Shown here: positions 17,648-27,014 of the stretch, one piece after another
Layout of the letters: every line of letters starts with the position of its first letter
Position numbering within the stretch: the first letter of the stretch is position 1
From: Candidatus Electrothrix aestuarii
GTDB lineage: Bacteria > Desulfobacterota > Desulfobulbia > Desulfobulbales > Desulfobulbaceae
NCBI GenBank assembly: GCA_032595685.2
Contig: CP159373.1
Coordinates: forward strand, 3,437,907 to 3,501,906
Length of the DNA stretch: 64,000 bases
Direction: 5' to 3'
Notes under the pieces: model-generated
What the model was told of the DNA's origin: nothing
Database searches by the model: none
The model's input: the letters and a program-made list of their open reading frames with translations, nothing else
Translations under genes and position numbers: made by a program

Positions 17648-18886
17648 TTACTTAATCAACTGATTCATCTCAAAGATCGGCAGAAGGATAGACACAACAA
17701 TAAAACTCACTGCCAGCCCCATAACCAGGATCATAACCGGCTCAATCATTGAGGTCATGGCTATGATTTTGGTTTCCACCTCTTTCTCATAACTATCAGC
17801 TGCCTTTTCCAGCATTTTTTCCAGCGAGCCACTCTGTTCACCTACGGCAATCATCTGGACCAGCATGGGCGTGAAGTATTTATTGCCGCGCAGGACGCTG
17901 GACAGGCTTTTCCCCTTTTCCAACTCTTCAGCTGCCAGATCCATAACATCAGCTAACAGGACATTATTAAGGATGTTTTTGACAATCCCCAAAGAGGTGA
18001 TCAGGGGAACACCGGAGTGCAGGAGACTGGACATGGTCCGCCCCAGAGTGGCTGCTGCCATTTTTATGTTCAGATCTTTGATCACCGGGAAGGAGAGTTT
18101 TAGGGTGTCCCATATCCTCTGTCCCTTGGGTTGTTGGATAAAAAGACGGAGGCCAATAATAAGGCCAAAGGCCAGAACAACCAGGACTACCCAGTAGCTC
18201 TGGAGAAAGTCGCTGAGGCTGATAAGAAGGGTTGTGGGCAGGGGCAGGGCTTGGTTACGGTCAGTAAAGACCTTGGTGATTGAGGGGACAATAAAGGTGA
18301 TAAGAAGAAACAGAACCCCGACCCCGACCAGGGCCATGAAAATTGGGTAGATGAGAGCAGCAGCAATTCGTGAACGCATGGCCTGTTGGCTTTCGCCCAC
18401 TTCAGCCAGCCGCTCCAGGACCACATCCAGGGAGCCCGAGGCCTCACCGGCCTGGACCATGTTGATATAGATCTTAGAAAAAAGGCGGGGATGTTCAGCC
18501 AGAGAGGAAGAAAGAGAGTTTCCTTCGTTTACCGAATCCTTAATCTGGGTGATCTTGGTTTGCAGCGCTTTATTGCTGGTCTGCTCAACAAGTCCACTCA
18601 GGGCTGGCACCAGAGGAATACCGGCCCCCAACAGGGTGGCCAACTGGCGGGTCGCAACATGAATTTCCTGCTGCTTTATTCTTGTGCCGAGCTGGAGGGA
18701 GAGAACGTTTTTTTTATCAGCCTCTTTTCTTCTTCTTCGCCCCCGTGGAGCGGTTTCTTTAATCTCAACCGGGTAGCTGCCGTCCTTACGGATTTTTTGG
18801 CGGGCTGCCGACATAGAGTCGGCATCCAAAACTCCTTTATGTTTTTTTCCCTGGGCATTCAGGGCGGTATATTCGTAAACAGGCAT
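17648..18886 (-). CDS. gspF: Type II secretion / type IV pilus inner-membrane platform protein (GspF/PilC family)
   Basis: The start at 18886 gives 412 residues beginning MPVYEYTALNAQGKKHKGVL, the standard GspF N-terminus. Two homologous T2SSF domains follow, each with the LxxGxPLxxAL...EGxxLSxxL pattern (GIPLVPALSGLVEQTSNKAL and GVPLITSLGIVKNILNN), with membrane segments at about 195-225, 240-265 and 385-405. The family forms the cytoplasmic-membrane platform that couples the assembly ATPase to pilin extraction. The gene is translationally coupled to the upstream glycosyltransferase (TAATG). GspF and PilC are hard to separate; pilin is encoded in the same block, ATPase and secretin are not. 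Confidence 0.88.
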   Translation of the reverse strand: MPVYEYTALNAQGKKHKGVLDADSMSAARQKIRKDGSYPVEIKETAPRGRRRRKEADKKNVLSLQLGTRIKQQEIHVATRQLATLLGAGIPLVPALSGLVEQTSNKALQTKITQIKDSVNEGNSLSSSLAEHPRLFSKIYINMVQAGEASGSLDVVLERLAEVGESQQAMRSRIAAALIYPIFMALVGVGVLFLLITFIVPSITKVFTDRNQALPLPTTLLISLSDFLQSYWVVLVVLAFGLIIGLRLFIQQPKGQRIWDTLKLSFPVIKDLNIKMAAATLGRTMSSLLHSGVPLITSLGIVKNILNNVLLADVMDLAAEELEKGKSLSSVLRGNKYFTPMLVQMIAVGEQSGSLEKMLEKAADSYEKEVETKIIAMTSMIEPVMILVMGLAVSFIVVSILLPIFEMNQLIK

Positions 18887-20610
18887 TATGGCATCTGGGC
18901 TGTTGGAAGGGCAGAGGAAAAATTGACTTGAAAAAGAATATAGTTGAGATGCGTATGCACCGCAATCAAATGATTGCTGTTGAGCTGATTCCAGAGTTCC
19001 TGGGTAGGCCTTTTCGCTGTATTCAGCCATTGCACCATGAGATCAGCACGGACAAGAAGGTGGCTTATTTTTTGTTCCTGAAGATTGTGGAGAACAGTAT
19101 CGAGGCTGCTCTCCGGTTGCTGGAGCCAGGAAAGCAGGAGGTTGTGATTCCCGTAAGAATCAAAAATATGTTTTTTGTCGAGGTAATATCCCCGTGATCC
19201 TAGAAAAAGACAGAGTATTTTGGCAGAATCCGGGAGATTTTTATTTGCGTATTGCATGACCGGATATTCCGGGATCTTTTGGGTAAGGTATTCATCCCGG
19301 CTTATACGACCCGTAACATAGCTGAGTGGATCGACTTCCTCAAATTGCTGCCAAAGATAGCTGCCATTCCAGAGCAGCAAGAGGGTTATGGTTAGGGGGG
19401 CGGCAAGTTTGGCGAAACGGATTTTATTTGTGTATTGCTCAGCTAAGCCCCCCAGGTTTTTCAAACCGTACATGGAAAGAATCACCAGAAAGGGAACCAT
19501 CGGCGTGAGGTAGCGAACACGCAACACCCCAGTATTAAATGCGAAGAGGAAATAGAAGAGGGAAAAGGCTGTAAGAGTGAATTTTTCGAGCAGAACCTGT
19601 TTTTTGTCCTGTCGTATTCCCAGGAAGCTGAGGAGCGGGAGGAAAAGGAGAAAGGGATTGAGTCGACCGTCAAAATAGCGGGGATCATTGTCACGACCCT
19701 CAAAGAAAATTCGTACAGGAAGAAGGAGAAGCTGTAAGACGCTTTCCTGGTAGAGCACATATCTTCTGGCAAAAACTCCCCGAGCACCGCTGCTGACTCG
19801 CTCAGCATTGCTTTCTTCGTTTTCTTTGACTTGGTGCTCTGCCGGTGCCGGAGAAGCTGTTGGATTGAAGAAACCGTTATAGAGGGGATAGAGGGGATTG
19901 CCGGTCCAGATAGTATTCCTGATCAGCAACGGCGAGACAGCGAGTATGGCGGCAAAGCAGAACAGGGCAGCGGCCTTTACTGCCGGACGAGCAGTGCCTT
20001 GTTTTTGCTCCTGGGTTCTGATGAACAAAATTGGTAGGATAAAGGTAAGAATAAACAGTACCAGTAGGCCGTTGTATTTTGTCCCGATTCCTAAGCCGCA
20101 ACAGATGCCCGCCAGCAGCAAATCACGCAGTCGTTTTGTTTCCAACCAGCGGAAGAGCAGGAGCAGAGAGGCTGTGCTGAAAAAAACAAGACCGAGATCC
20201 ACATAAACCGTGATAGAGAGCTTAACGATGATTGGGATGCTGAGAAAAAACAAGGCCCCCAGTATCCCATAGGTGCTGGATAATCGTTTTCTCAGATGGA
20301 GATAGAGAAGCAGAGCTGTACCGAACCCGAACAACATATGGATGTATTTGGCCAGTATATCACTGCCAAGAGAAAGTGCCCCCACGTACAGGAGGTCGAG
20401 GTTTATGGGGTAATAAGAGAAAATCAGCTCTGGAATTTCGTAGATTCCTCCATGCTGGAGGTAGAGCTTAGGGAGTTGGAGATGATGGATCAGGGCATCG
20501 CGGCTGAAGGGAGGGGTGTATGCCAGCAGGGCCAAGCTGAGTACCAGGCCTGTAAGCAGCACCCCTATAATGATTTGAGTTCCCGTTTTTTTGGTGGTTG
20601 CAGGGTGCAA
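18886..20610 (-). CDS. GT39-like (PMT/ArnT-type) membrane glycosyltransferase
   Basis: 574 residues with about 11-12 membrane segments. The first periplasmic loop carries PPFSRDALIHHLQLPKLYL, matching the Asp-containing loop 1 of GT-C enzymes such as dolichyl/polyprenyl-phosphate sugar transferases, and the third segment region has GLGIGTKYNGLLVL. Such enzymes move a sugar from a polyprenyl phosphate to an acceptor on the outer face of the membrane. The start is a TTG at 20610, three bases after the VKOR stop; no better start was found. The stop overlaps the gspF start by one base. Acceptor unknown; pilin or envelope glycan is inferred from the neighbours. Confidence 0.75.
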   Translation of the reverse strand: MHPATTKKTGTQIIIGVLLTGLVLSLALLAYTPPFSRDALIHHLQLPKLYLQHGGIYEIPELIFSYYPINLDLLYVGALSLGSDILAKYIHMLFGFGTALLLYLHLRKRLSSTYGILGALFFLSIPIIVKLSITVYVDLGLVFFSTASLLLLFRWLETKRLRDLLLAGICCGLGIGTKYNGLLVLFILTFILPILFIRTQEQKQGTARPAVKAAALFCFAAILAVSPLLIRNTIWTGNPLYPLYNGFFNPTASPAPAEHQVKENEESNAERVSSGARGVFARRYVLYQESVLQLLLLPVRIFFEGRDNDPRYFDGRLNPFLLFLPLLSFLGIRQDKKQVLLEKFTLTAFSLFYFLFAFNTGVLRVRYLTPMVPFLVILSMYGLKNLGGLAEQYTNKIRFAKLAAPLTITLLLLWNGSYLWQQFEEVDPLSYVTGRISRDEYLTQKIPEYPVMQYANKNLPDSAKILCLFLGSRGYYLDKKHIFDSYGNHNLLLSWLQQPESSLDTVLHNLQEQKISHLLVRADLMVQWLNTAKRPTQELWNQLNSNHLIAVHTHLNYILFQVNFSSALPTAQMP

Positions 20611-20613
20611 GTG

Positions 20614-21774
20614 CTATTCTTCCTTGATGATATCCAGAATTTCATTGGGGAGACGTCCTACGTAGACTTTACCATCGACAATGAAGGATGGGGTACCGAC
20701 GATATTATTCTTCAGGCCTGTCCAGATATCGGATTCAACATGTTTTAATGCCGTTTCCGAATACATGTCCTTTTTGAGCTGATCTGCATCAAGCTGGAGC
20801 TTTTCTGCAAATTTTTGGATATTAAAGGCAGCAATGCCGTGCCGGATCACGGTATACAAAGCATCATTGGCCTCCCAGAATTTGCCCTGGCGAGCAGCAG
20901 CTATGGTCAGCAAGGCCAGATTCCCCGAACCAGTATGAAATGGCTCTTTGACCAGTACAGTATTGAATTTTTCATCCATAGGGTAATGGTAATGGACCAA
21001 CCGGATCTTGTCGGAATACTTATCAACAAGCTGCCGTAAAAAGAAGTGGACCTTACTGCACTGGAAGCATTGATAGTCTGTAAATTCTTTAATGATGAGT
21101 GTGGGATTCTCTGCGCCGATCCAGGGATGGCCCTCTTCTGTGACTCCTCTGGCAATGTCTTTTGATAATGGTGGATATTTGTATTCCCAGTAGGTGGGCA
21201 TAACAATTCGGACCGCTCCAAAAGCAAGCACAAGAATGACAAGGGGAATCATAATGCTTTTCTGCTGAACCAGGAAGTGCATGTTGCTCTTAAGTCCTGT
21301 GAGCAGAGAATGCCTGTTAAACCGTTGCCGGATAATCCAGGTTTGGAAAAGGAGAGCAAAACTCACGGCATAGGTAAAAAGACATACTAGGCAGTAGGAT
21401 TCTATTTTTACTGCGGTTATATATCCGAAGAAAAGATCAATCAGGGAGAAGAGCAGGGCGATGAGGAAGAGCAGGTCCCAGAGGCCTCTGCGTTCTTCTG
21501 TATTTACCTGGGCAGGTAGGCTCAAAAGAAAAAAGAGGGTATACCCGAGAACGCCCCAGAGTGCCACCGGTATTCCCAGCAGGATGGACCAAGGACTTTG
21601 GGAAACGGTATCACAGTTGATGGCCTGCGAGATGGCACAGAAACTACTGTAACCGATGTCTGTATAGTTGCGATAATGGGACAGCCCCAAATAAGCCGAC
21701 GCTGCTATACCGAAAGCTGCAAGGACAAGGATCGGGACGGTGTAAACGCGATAGGGGAGTGTTTTTTGCTTCAT
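20614..21774 (-). CDS. VKOR-DsbA fusion (disulphide-generating membrane oxidoreductase)
   Basis: 386 residues. The N-terminal half is a vitamin K epoxide reductase domain with four or five membrane segments, the loop cysteine pair FCAISQAINCDTV and the active-site CLVC. After a last membrane segment (near 175-195) comes a periplasmic DsbA-like thioredoxin domain with active-site CFQC in FTDYQCFQCSKVH and the cis-Pro region NIVGTPSFIVDG. This is a one-protein replacement of DsbA plus DsbB that oxidises cysteines of exported proteins using quinone. Substrates may include the cysteine-bearing pilin nearby and the Cys-rich secreted proteins in the window. Confidence 0.9.
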   Translation of the reverse strand: MKQKTLPYRVYTVPILVLAAFGIAASAYLGLSHYRNYTDIGYSSFCAISQAINCDTVSQSPWSILLGIPVALWGVLGYTLFFLLSLPAQVNTEERRGLWDLLFLIALLFSLIDLFFGYITAVKIESYCLVCLFTYAVSFALLFQTWIIRQRFNRHSLLTGLKSNMHFLVQQKSIMIPLVILVLAFGAVRIVMPTYWEYKYPPLSKDIARGVTEEGHPWIGAENPTLIIKEFTDYQCFQCSKVHFFLRQLVDKYSDKIRLVHYHYPMDEKFNTVLVKEPFHTGSGNLALLTIAAARQGKFWEANDALYTVIRHGIAAFNIQKFAEKLQLDADQLKKDMYSETALKHVESDIWTGLKNNIVGTPSFIVDGKVYVGRLPNEILDIIKEE

Positions 21775-21801
21775 GGCTTTGATACCTCAGTGAAGAAAAA
21801 A

Positions 21802-22754
21802 TCAGTATAATCGTAATGGAGTGTTCTCTCGTTGTAGTTTTTTGACGAGAGGACCAAGCTTACGGATTTTTTCCCGTTGCTGGGGAAAAATAAATCGTTT
21901 CCTCATATCATTAAGTATGATGTGAGCTGTTGTCCAGTCCTGAATAATTAAGGTCCACTTGAGCGCTTGGTTGGCATACAAGAAATTTTTTGGCGGCGTT
22001 TACTTATGGTGTCAATATGCTCTAGTTGGGCATAAAAGAATGCTACAATAATATCAGAGAAGATATGAGGAACCAAGATCAACCCAGGTATATTTATCCA
22101 CTTCACCACGGAAGAATTTGCTCCGGTTGGTTCCTTTCTCCCGAATTATTTCTGCCCGTTCAATAAAGCGTTCATTATTTATTACAAGAGCGCCTCCCTC
22201 CCCGGAAATAAAGTTTTTCGTTTCATGAAAACTGTATGTCCCTAAATCTCCTATTGTCCCAAGGTATTTTTCTTTGTATTGAGAGCTCACTCCTTGGGCC
22301 GCATCTTCTACCACAAATAGATTATGACGTCGGGCAATGTTCATAATTTTGTCCATCTCACAGGCAACACCTGCATAATGAACCGGAACGATTACCTTGG
22401 TGCGCTCAGTAATGGCCTGTTCGATCAAGTTCTCATCAATATTCAAGGTCTGATATCAACAAAAACTGGCTTTGCACCTCTTAAGCAGAAGGCATTTGCT
22501 GTCGAAACAAAGGTGAATGACGGAAGTATCACCTCATTCCCTGGTTGGATATCACAGAGCAGAGCTGCTATTTCTAGGGCAGCAGTACAGGAATGGGTCA
22601 GGAGAACCTTTCTGGCCTGAAATTTATTTTCCAGAAGGGCATGACATTTTTTTGTAAAGGAACCATCACCCGCAATATGCCCTTCTAAGACTGCTTGGGC
22701 AATATAGTAGAGTTCTTTGCCCACAATAAACGGTTTATTGAACGGAATTCGCAT
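21802..22754 (-). pseudogene. wecE: Decayed WecE/RffA-type sugar aminotransferase plus unrelated 3' reading frame
   Basis: Three pieces, all minus strand, align in order with dTDP-4-amino-4,6-dideoxygalactose transaminase. Frame 1 (22754-22443) runs from MRIPFNKPFIVGKELYY to FVDIRP. Frame 2 (22446-22054) runs from NIDENLIEQAITERTKVIVP, past the PLP motif region (SFHETKNFISGEGGAL), to GSSYLL. Frame 3 (about 22051-21984) gives DIIVAFFYAQLEHIDTISK. The breaks look like a loss of about 7 bases near 22446 and of 2 bases near 22053. The last third of the enzyme is absent. Instead an open frame of about 60 codons (21981-21802, LYANQALKWTLIIQDWTTAH...) continues; it looks protein-like but is not recognised. 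The gene is dead. Confidence 0.85.
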
Positions 22755-22808
22755 TTATTACCTTTGGCACATAGTCGCTTAAGATTCTTCTTACTTTTAG
22801 AGATTATA

Positions 22809-24896
22809 TCATTGTGCCTGGAGTTGGTTAAGCCATTTTTTTGAATATTCCTGAAGAAGAGGATAATTTAAGGGCAAGAGAGGAGTATTTATTGATTTTT
22901 CCTCTAAAAGGGCAATAAACTCTGTCCAGGTTATTTTTGCAAGCAGCTGGGTGAGAGTTTCACTCGCTAGCTTTTCTTTCTTTGTGAGTAGGCTGGCTTC
23001 TATAAGGCATAGTAAGCTCGGCACGGTAGGTTCTCCAAGATCATGAGCAAGGTTGATATAGAAAAAAGATTTTTCAGCAAAGTCTGATGTTGCATATATA
23101 AGGGCAAGGGCAATTAGGGAATTTTTATATGGCTCGCTCGTCATGTTCGAGTTTGCAACGACTTGTTGTAACAGTGTTCTCCCTTCATCAACTCTGTTCA
23201 TGGCAATAAGCATTTCCCCATATTGCTGAAGATATTTTTCTTGCTTTGGATTCTCAAGGGTAAGCTGTTCCATGATATGTATGGCTTCATCTTTTTTCCC
23301 TGTCTTCCATAACACCTTTGCTTTAGAGGATTGAGGAGGTGCATTATATATCCCATATATTGTAGCCTTGGATTCCTCCAGAGCTGCATCGTAAAAATCT
23401 AATGCTTTTTTGTAATTTCCAATTTTCATCATGATATAGCCCAAATTATTATAGGCCCAAAACTTGGTTTTCCAGGGGGTTGCGCTATATTTGTTGAGTG
23501 AAAGATAGTTGAGTTCAAATGCCTTCTGGTAATTATGTTCTTGAAGTAGGTAATAGAGGCCGAGATTGATATAAGGCCCACTGTTGTTCGGGGCTTTTTT
23601 GACAGTATCTGCCCAGAGTGATCCTTCCGTGAGCCATACCCTGTTTCTTGTCAGCGTTCCAAAGACTAACAGAAGAACCAGTAAGATAGTTGAAGCTATC
23701 AAGGAAAAATAGATAAATTTATTCTGTTGTCGGTATCGTTGCATCAAGATTCCAGCTAAGGAAGCGATCGGAAGAAACAAAAAGAACGAAGGGAGGTAGT
23801 TGCGATGCTCAAATATAAGTTTAAGGTTCAGAAAAGTCGACTCAACTATATGGTTGAGAAGAAAGAAAAGAATAGCGAAAGAAAGTAGAGGATAACGTCT
23901 ATGAAAGAAAAAGGGAAGAATAGCGAGCAGTCCTATAGCAAGAACGGCAAAGGCAGTACTGAGCGGATGAAAGAGTGATGTCGATATTTGGATATCATGA
24001 ATGAGCGAGAGACGAGAGGGGGTCGGAAAAAAAAGGAGGCTGAGGTAAAAAAGAACAATTCGGGATTCCGTGAGCATTCGTTGGCCGGGGGTAAAACTGC
24101 GGGTAGCGTATGAAGCAAAAATCTTATGGAAGACGTCAGGCCCTTTGAGGAGAACGGTGAAGCCCAGGATGAAAAGGACACCGGATGCGAGCAGTATAAT
24201 ATTTTTTTTAGAGAGGCTGATGCGTTCTCTGAAAAAAAAGAACTCAATCAGTACAAGAGAAGCAGGAAGGAGGATGGCATTTTCTTTTGCCCCGAGCGCA
24301 AGGAGAAAGGTTATGAATGTGCCGAGATAATAGCCGAGTTGTTTTTTTAAATTATAGGGTAGCTGTAGCCGCGCCTTTAGATAGCACCATATTCCGATGA
24401 TGGAAAACATGGCAGCCAGGGATGCCATCCGTTGAACTATATAGGTGACAGCTTGCGTCTGGATAGGGTTAAGCGCCCAGAAAAGGGTGGCCAGCGAGGC
24501 TATAAGCAAAGGATTGCCGCTCACTTTTTCAAGCATTTTGGAAGTGGAAAGCAGCAACAGGCAGGATTGAAAGAGAAATATAGTGGTCAGTAAATGAATG
24601 AAAAAATTAACAAGATGATAGCCAAAGACTTTATCCTGATGGAAAAACCAATTTAAGGCAACGCTCAGGTTACTGACCGGACGAAGAAAGGTACCTTCTT
24701 GTTCTGGATAGGCAAAAAAAGTGCGTTTTATAGCTTGTGGCGTCAGCTCTGTCAGGTGGAGCGGGGTATTCTCCAAGATATTCGGGATATCATCAAAATG
24801 CCAATCCGCCTGAAAGGAGGGAATGTAGGCAATAAGCAGGAGTATGAAAAAAGAAAAATACAGTAAAAAATTTCCTCGGGTTTGATGGCTATTCAT
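22809..24896 (-). CDS. TMTC-like membrane protein with C-terminal TPR repeats (copy 1)
   Basis: 695 residues from the ATG at 24896 (a TTG 12 bases upstream is possible). The N-terminal 430 residues are a GT-C-like bundle of some ten membrane segments. Loop 1 reads WHFDDIPNILENTPLHL and TFLRPVSNLSVALNWFF, the D-D...RP...N pattern of eukaryotic TMTC O-mannosyltransferases. The C-terminal part has four or five TPR units (AYNNLGYIMMKIGNYKKALDFYD and similar). It overlaps the stop of the upstream paralogue by 8 bases. A glycosyltransferase role is inferred from the fold and the pilin context; acceptor and donor are unknown. Confidence 0.75.
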   Translation of the reverse strand: MNSHQTRGNFLLYFSFFILLLIAYIPSFQADWHFDDIPNILENTPLHLTELTPQAIKRTFFAYPEQEGTFLRPVSNLSVALNWFFHQDKVFGYHLVNFFIHLLTTIFLFQSCLLLLSTSKMLEKVSGNPLLIASLATLFWALNPIQTQAVTYIVQRMASLAAMFSIIGIWCYLKARLQLPYNLKKQLGYYLGTFITFLLALGAKENAILLPASLVLIEFFFFRERISLSKKNIILLASGVLFILGFTVLLKGPDVFHKIFASYATRSFTPGQRMLTESRIVLFYLSLLFFPTPSRLSLIHDIQISTSLFHPLSTAFAVLAIGLLAILPFFFHRRYPLLSFAILFFLLNHIVESTFLNLKLIFEHRNYLPSFFLFLPIASLAGILMQRYRQQNKFIYFSLIASTILLVLLLVFGTLTRNRVWLTEGSLWADTVKKAPNNSGPYINLGLYYLLQEHNYQKAFELNYLSLNKYSATPWKTKFWAYNNLGYIMMKIGNYKKALDFYDAALEESKATIYGIYNAPPQSSKAKVLWKTGKKDEAIHIMEQLTLENPKQEKYLQQYGEMLIAMNRVDEGRTLLQQVVANSNMTSEPYKNSLIALALIYATSDFAEKSFFYINLAHDLGEPTVPSLLCLIEASLLTKKEKLASETLTQLLAKITWTEFIALLEEKSINTPLLPLNYPLLQEYSKKWLNQLQAQ

Positions 24897-26955
24897 TTCT
24901 TTTTTCAATGAGATCAGTGAGCATCTGTGAAGTGGTTTTTAGGAGAGCTGGCCGGAGCAGATCTTTGTCAAGAGGGATTTGAAATGGATCTTTATTAGTT
25001 GTATTAAGAAAACCCCATAAATTGATAAGAGAAACTCTTCGAAGAAGTTTATTCAGCTGAGCCTCAGCCTTCTGATTATCACCGGCAAGAAGGCTGTTTT
25101 CAACCTGAAGTAACATTGCTGTCGAATTATTTTGCTGAACAGCTTTATTTAACTGAAATGAAGCGTTACTATAGTCCCCCTGCCGAGTCAATGCCTTTCC
25201 AATTCCCGCCGGAATAAGAGCGCTGTTCAGGTAAAAAGGTTCCGCCTGTCGGTAAGTGGTCAGAGCGTCAGTAGGTTTTCCCTGACGAAGAAAGACAGAT
25301 CCCTTAAGTAATAGCAAGCTGGGAGTCTTTGTCAGCGTATATCGTTCATTAATGATTTGTAATGCTTCATTATAGCGTTTTAGCTCGACGAGCACAGCTA
25401 TAAGTTTTTCAGCCGCTGCTGTGTAATCTTTACGGAAAGCATACGCCTGCTGAAAGTATTCAAGAGCTTTCTCGGGCTGGCCGAGCTCGTAGGTTATAAT
25501 ACCTTTTTGCATACGTGCGATGGGAATGATTGTATTTCGGGATGCGTCATTCGCTTCGTATTGCTCAGCTTTTTCACAGAGGATAAATGCGTCTTGAAAT
25601 TTTTTCTGGCCGGTATACCAGCTAGCTAGGTTGAGTTTTACACGTGCGCTTCTCGGGGCTTTTATAAGGGCATCTTCGTTTAATGTTCCTGTATTTTTCC
25701 ATGCCTTGTTGCGTTCTATCGTGGCATATCCTGATTGGAATAAAAAAAATATACAAATTATCCCTGCAATTAGTGCTGTCCATTTTTTTGTACTGATTAC
25801 CTTCTCTACGAAAGCAGCAAACGGTAGAAAGAGAAAGAGAGAAGGAAGAAGGTTTCTGTGTTCGAAAATGAGTTCTAAGGGAATGATCGTTGATTCCACA
25901 AGGTGGTTGAGGAAATAATATAAAATAGCAAAGGAAAGCAGAGGATTTTTATGAATGTTGATGGTACCGAGAAAAATTAATCCAATACAGACTGTAATAG
26001 CTGGTAAGGTCTGCCAAGGGGAAAAGAATGAGGTAGATAAGGTTATGTCATGGACAATTGAAAGTTTTGATGTTGTTGGGGAAAATATTTGGGAGAGATA
26101 GAAGAGCAGTATGCGCGGTTCTGTCAGAACGCGTTCAAGAAAGGTGAAGTTCCTATGTCCATAACTATTGGCTTGTTTAATAATGAAATCCCAACTGAGA
26201 AAAAGTATTCCACAGGAAATAGAGAAAAAAAGGAGAAGAAAAAGTTTTTTTTTCGCTTGTGCGAAGTTTTGAATTTTTGCGAATTGAAGAAAAAAAATCC
26301 CTTCAATAAGAGCCAGAGAGGGAAAGAGGAGGATGGTATTTTCCTTGCTGCCCAAGGCAAGTAGAGCGAAACAGAGGAGGGCGGTGAAAAAGATGATTTG
26401 ATGGATTCTGTTACTCGTCAACCTTGCGCGAAGGTAGAAAAAAATTGCACTAATAGAAAAAAAGGCGGCCAGCTGGGCCATGCGCTGAACTATGTACGTT
26501 ACAGCCGAGGTGTGAATAGGAGCCGATAACCAGAGCGCAGCTGCGAGCAGGGCTATGTTTTTTTTTTGTATGCGAGAGTATTTTTGTCTTTTGAGTGCCG
26601 GAGTATTGAGGATTTGGATGCAGCTCAGGTAGAGCATGATTGTTGTGAGGCAATGAATGAAAATATCGACAAGATGATAACCGATAGAGTTGTCTTTACC
26701 AAAAAACCAATTCAGGGCAAAGGTAAGGTTGGCTACTGGTCGATAAAATCTTCCTGTGGACTCGGGGTGGGCGTAAAAGGTGTTGGAAAGTGTAGCTGGC
26801 TGGAGGTTCGTTATGTGAAGCGGTGTGTTATAAAGAATGTTCCCGGAATCATCAAGATGCCAACCATTATGCAGAATACCACTATAAATAAGCAGAGTAA
26901 AAGAACAAAGAAGAGTTAGGTGAAAAAAGCATTTTTGTTCATTTGGTGACGACAT
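24889..26955 (-). CDS. TMTC-like membrane protein with C-terminal TPR repeats (copy 2)
   Basis: 688 residues from the ATG at 26955; a longer open frame upstream runs through the pilin 3' region and is not used. Same architecture as the neighbour: loop 1 with WHLDDSGNILYNTPLHI and RFYRPVANLTFALNWFFG, about ten membrane segments, then TPRs (ITYELGQPEKALEYFQQAY, LLKGSVFLRQGKPTDALTTY). The two genes are clear tandem paralogues but diverged, so the duplication is old and both are intact. Read-through from the pilin gene past the hairpin at 26965-26993 probably supplies transcription. Confidence 0.75.
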   Translation of the reverse strand: MSSPNEQKCFFHLTLLCSFTLLIYSGILHNGWHLDDSGNILYNTPLHITNLQPATLSNTFYAHPESTGRFYRPVANLTFALNWFFGKDNSIGYHLVDIFIHCLTTIMLYLSCIQILNTPALKRQKYSRIQKKNIALLAAALWLSAPIHTSAVTYIVQRMAQLAAFFSISAIFFYLRARLTSNRIHQIIFFTALLCFALLALGSKENTILLFPSLALIEGIFFLQFAKIQNFAQAKKKLFLLLFFSISCGILFLSWDFIIKQANSYGHRNFTFLERVLTEPRILLFYLSQIFSPTTSKLSIVHDITLSTSFFSPWQTLPAITVCIGLIFLGTINIHKNPLLSFAILYYFLNHLVESTIIPLELIFEHRNLLPSLFLFLPFAAFVEKVISTKKWTALIAGIICIFFLFQSGYATIERNKAWKNTGTLNEDALIKAPRSARVKLNLASWYTGQKKFQDAFILCEKAEQYEANDASRNTIIPIARMQKGIITYELGQPEKALEYFQQAYAFRKDYTAAAEKLIAVLVELKRYNEALQIINERYTLTKTPSLLLLKGSVFLRQGKPTDALTTYRQAEPFYLNSALIPAGIGKALTRQGDYSNASFQLNKAVQQNNSTAMLLQVENSLLAGDNQKAEAQLNKLLRRVSLINLWGFLNTTNKDPFQIPLDKDLLRPALLKTTSQMLTDLIEKRNE

Positions 26956-26960
26956 AATAC

Positions 26961-26993
26961 AAAACAAAGCCTGCTGATTAACAGCAGGCTTTG
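26961..26993 (-). terminator. Terminator/attenuator between pilin and TMTC-like genes
   Basis: CAAAGCCTGCTG (26965-26976) and CAGCAGGCTTTG (26982-26993) form a perfect 12-bp stem with a 5-base loop; on the minus strand it is followed by TTTTGT. It sits 22 bases after the pilin stop and immediately before the next start codon. That is the usual design for high pilin and low downstream expression. Confidence 0.85.
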
Positions 26994-27014
26994 ATGTCTC
27001 TGGTAAAAAACGTA

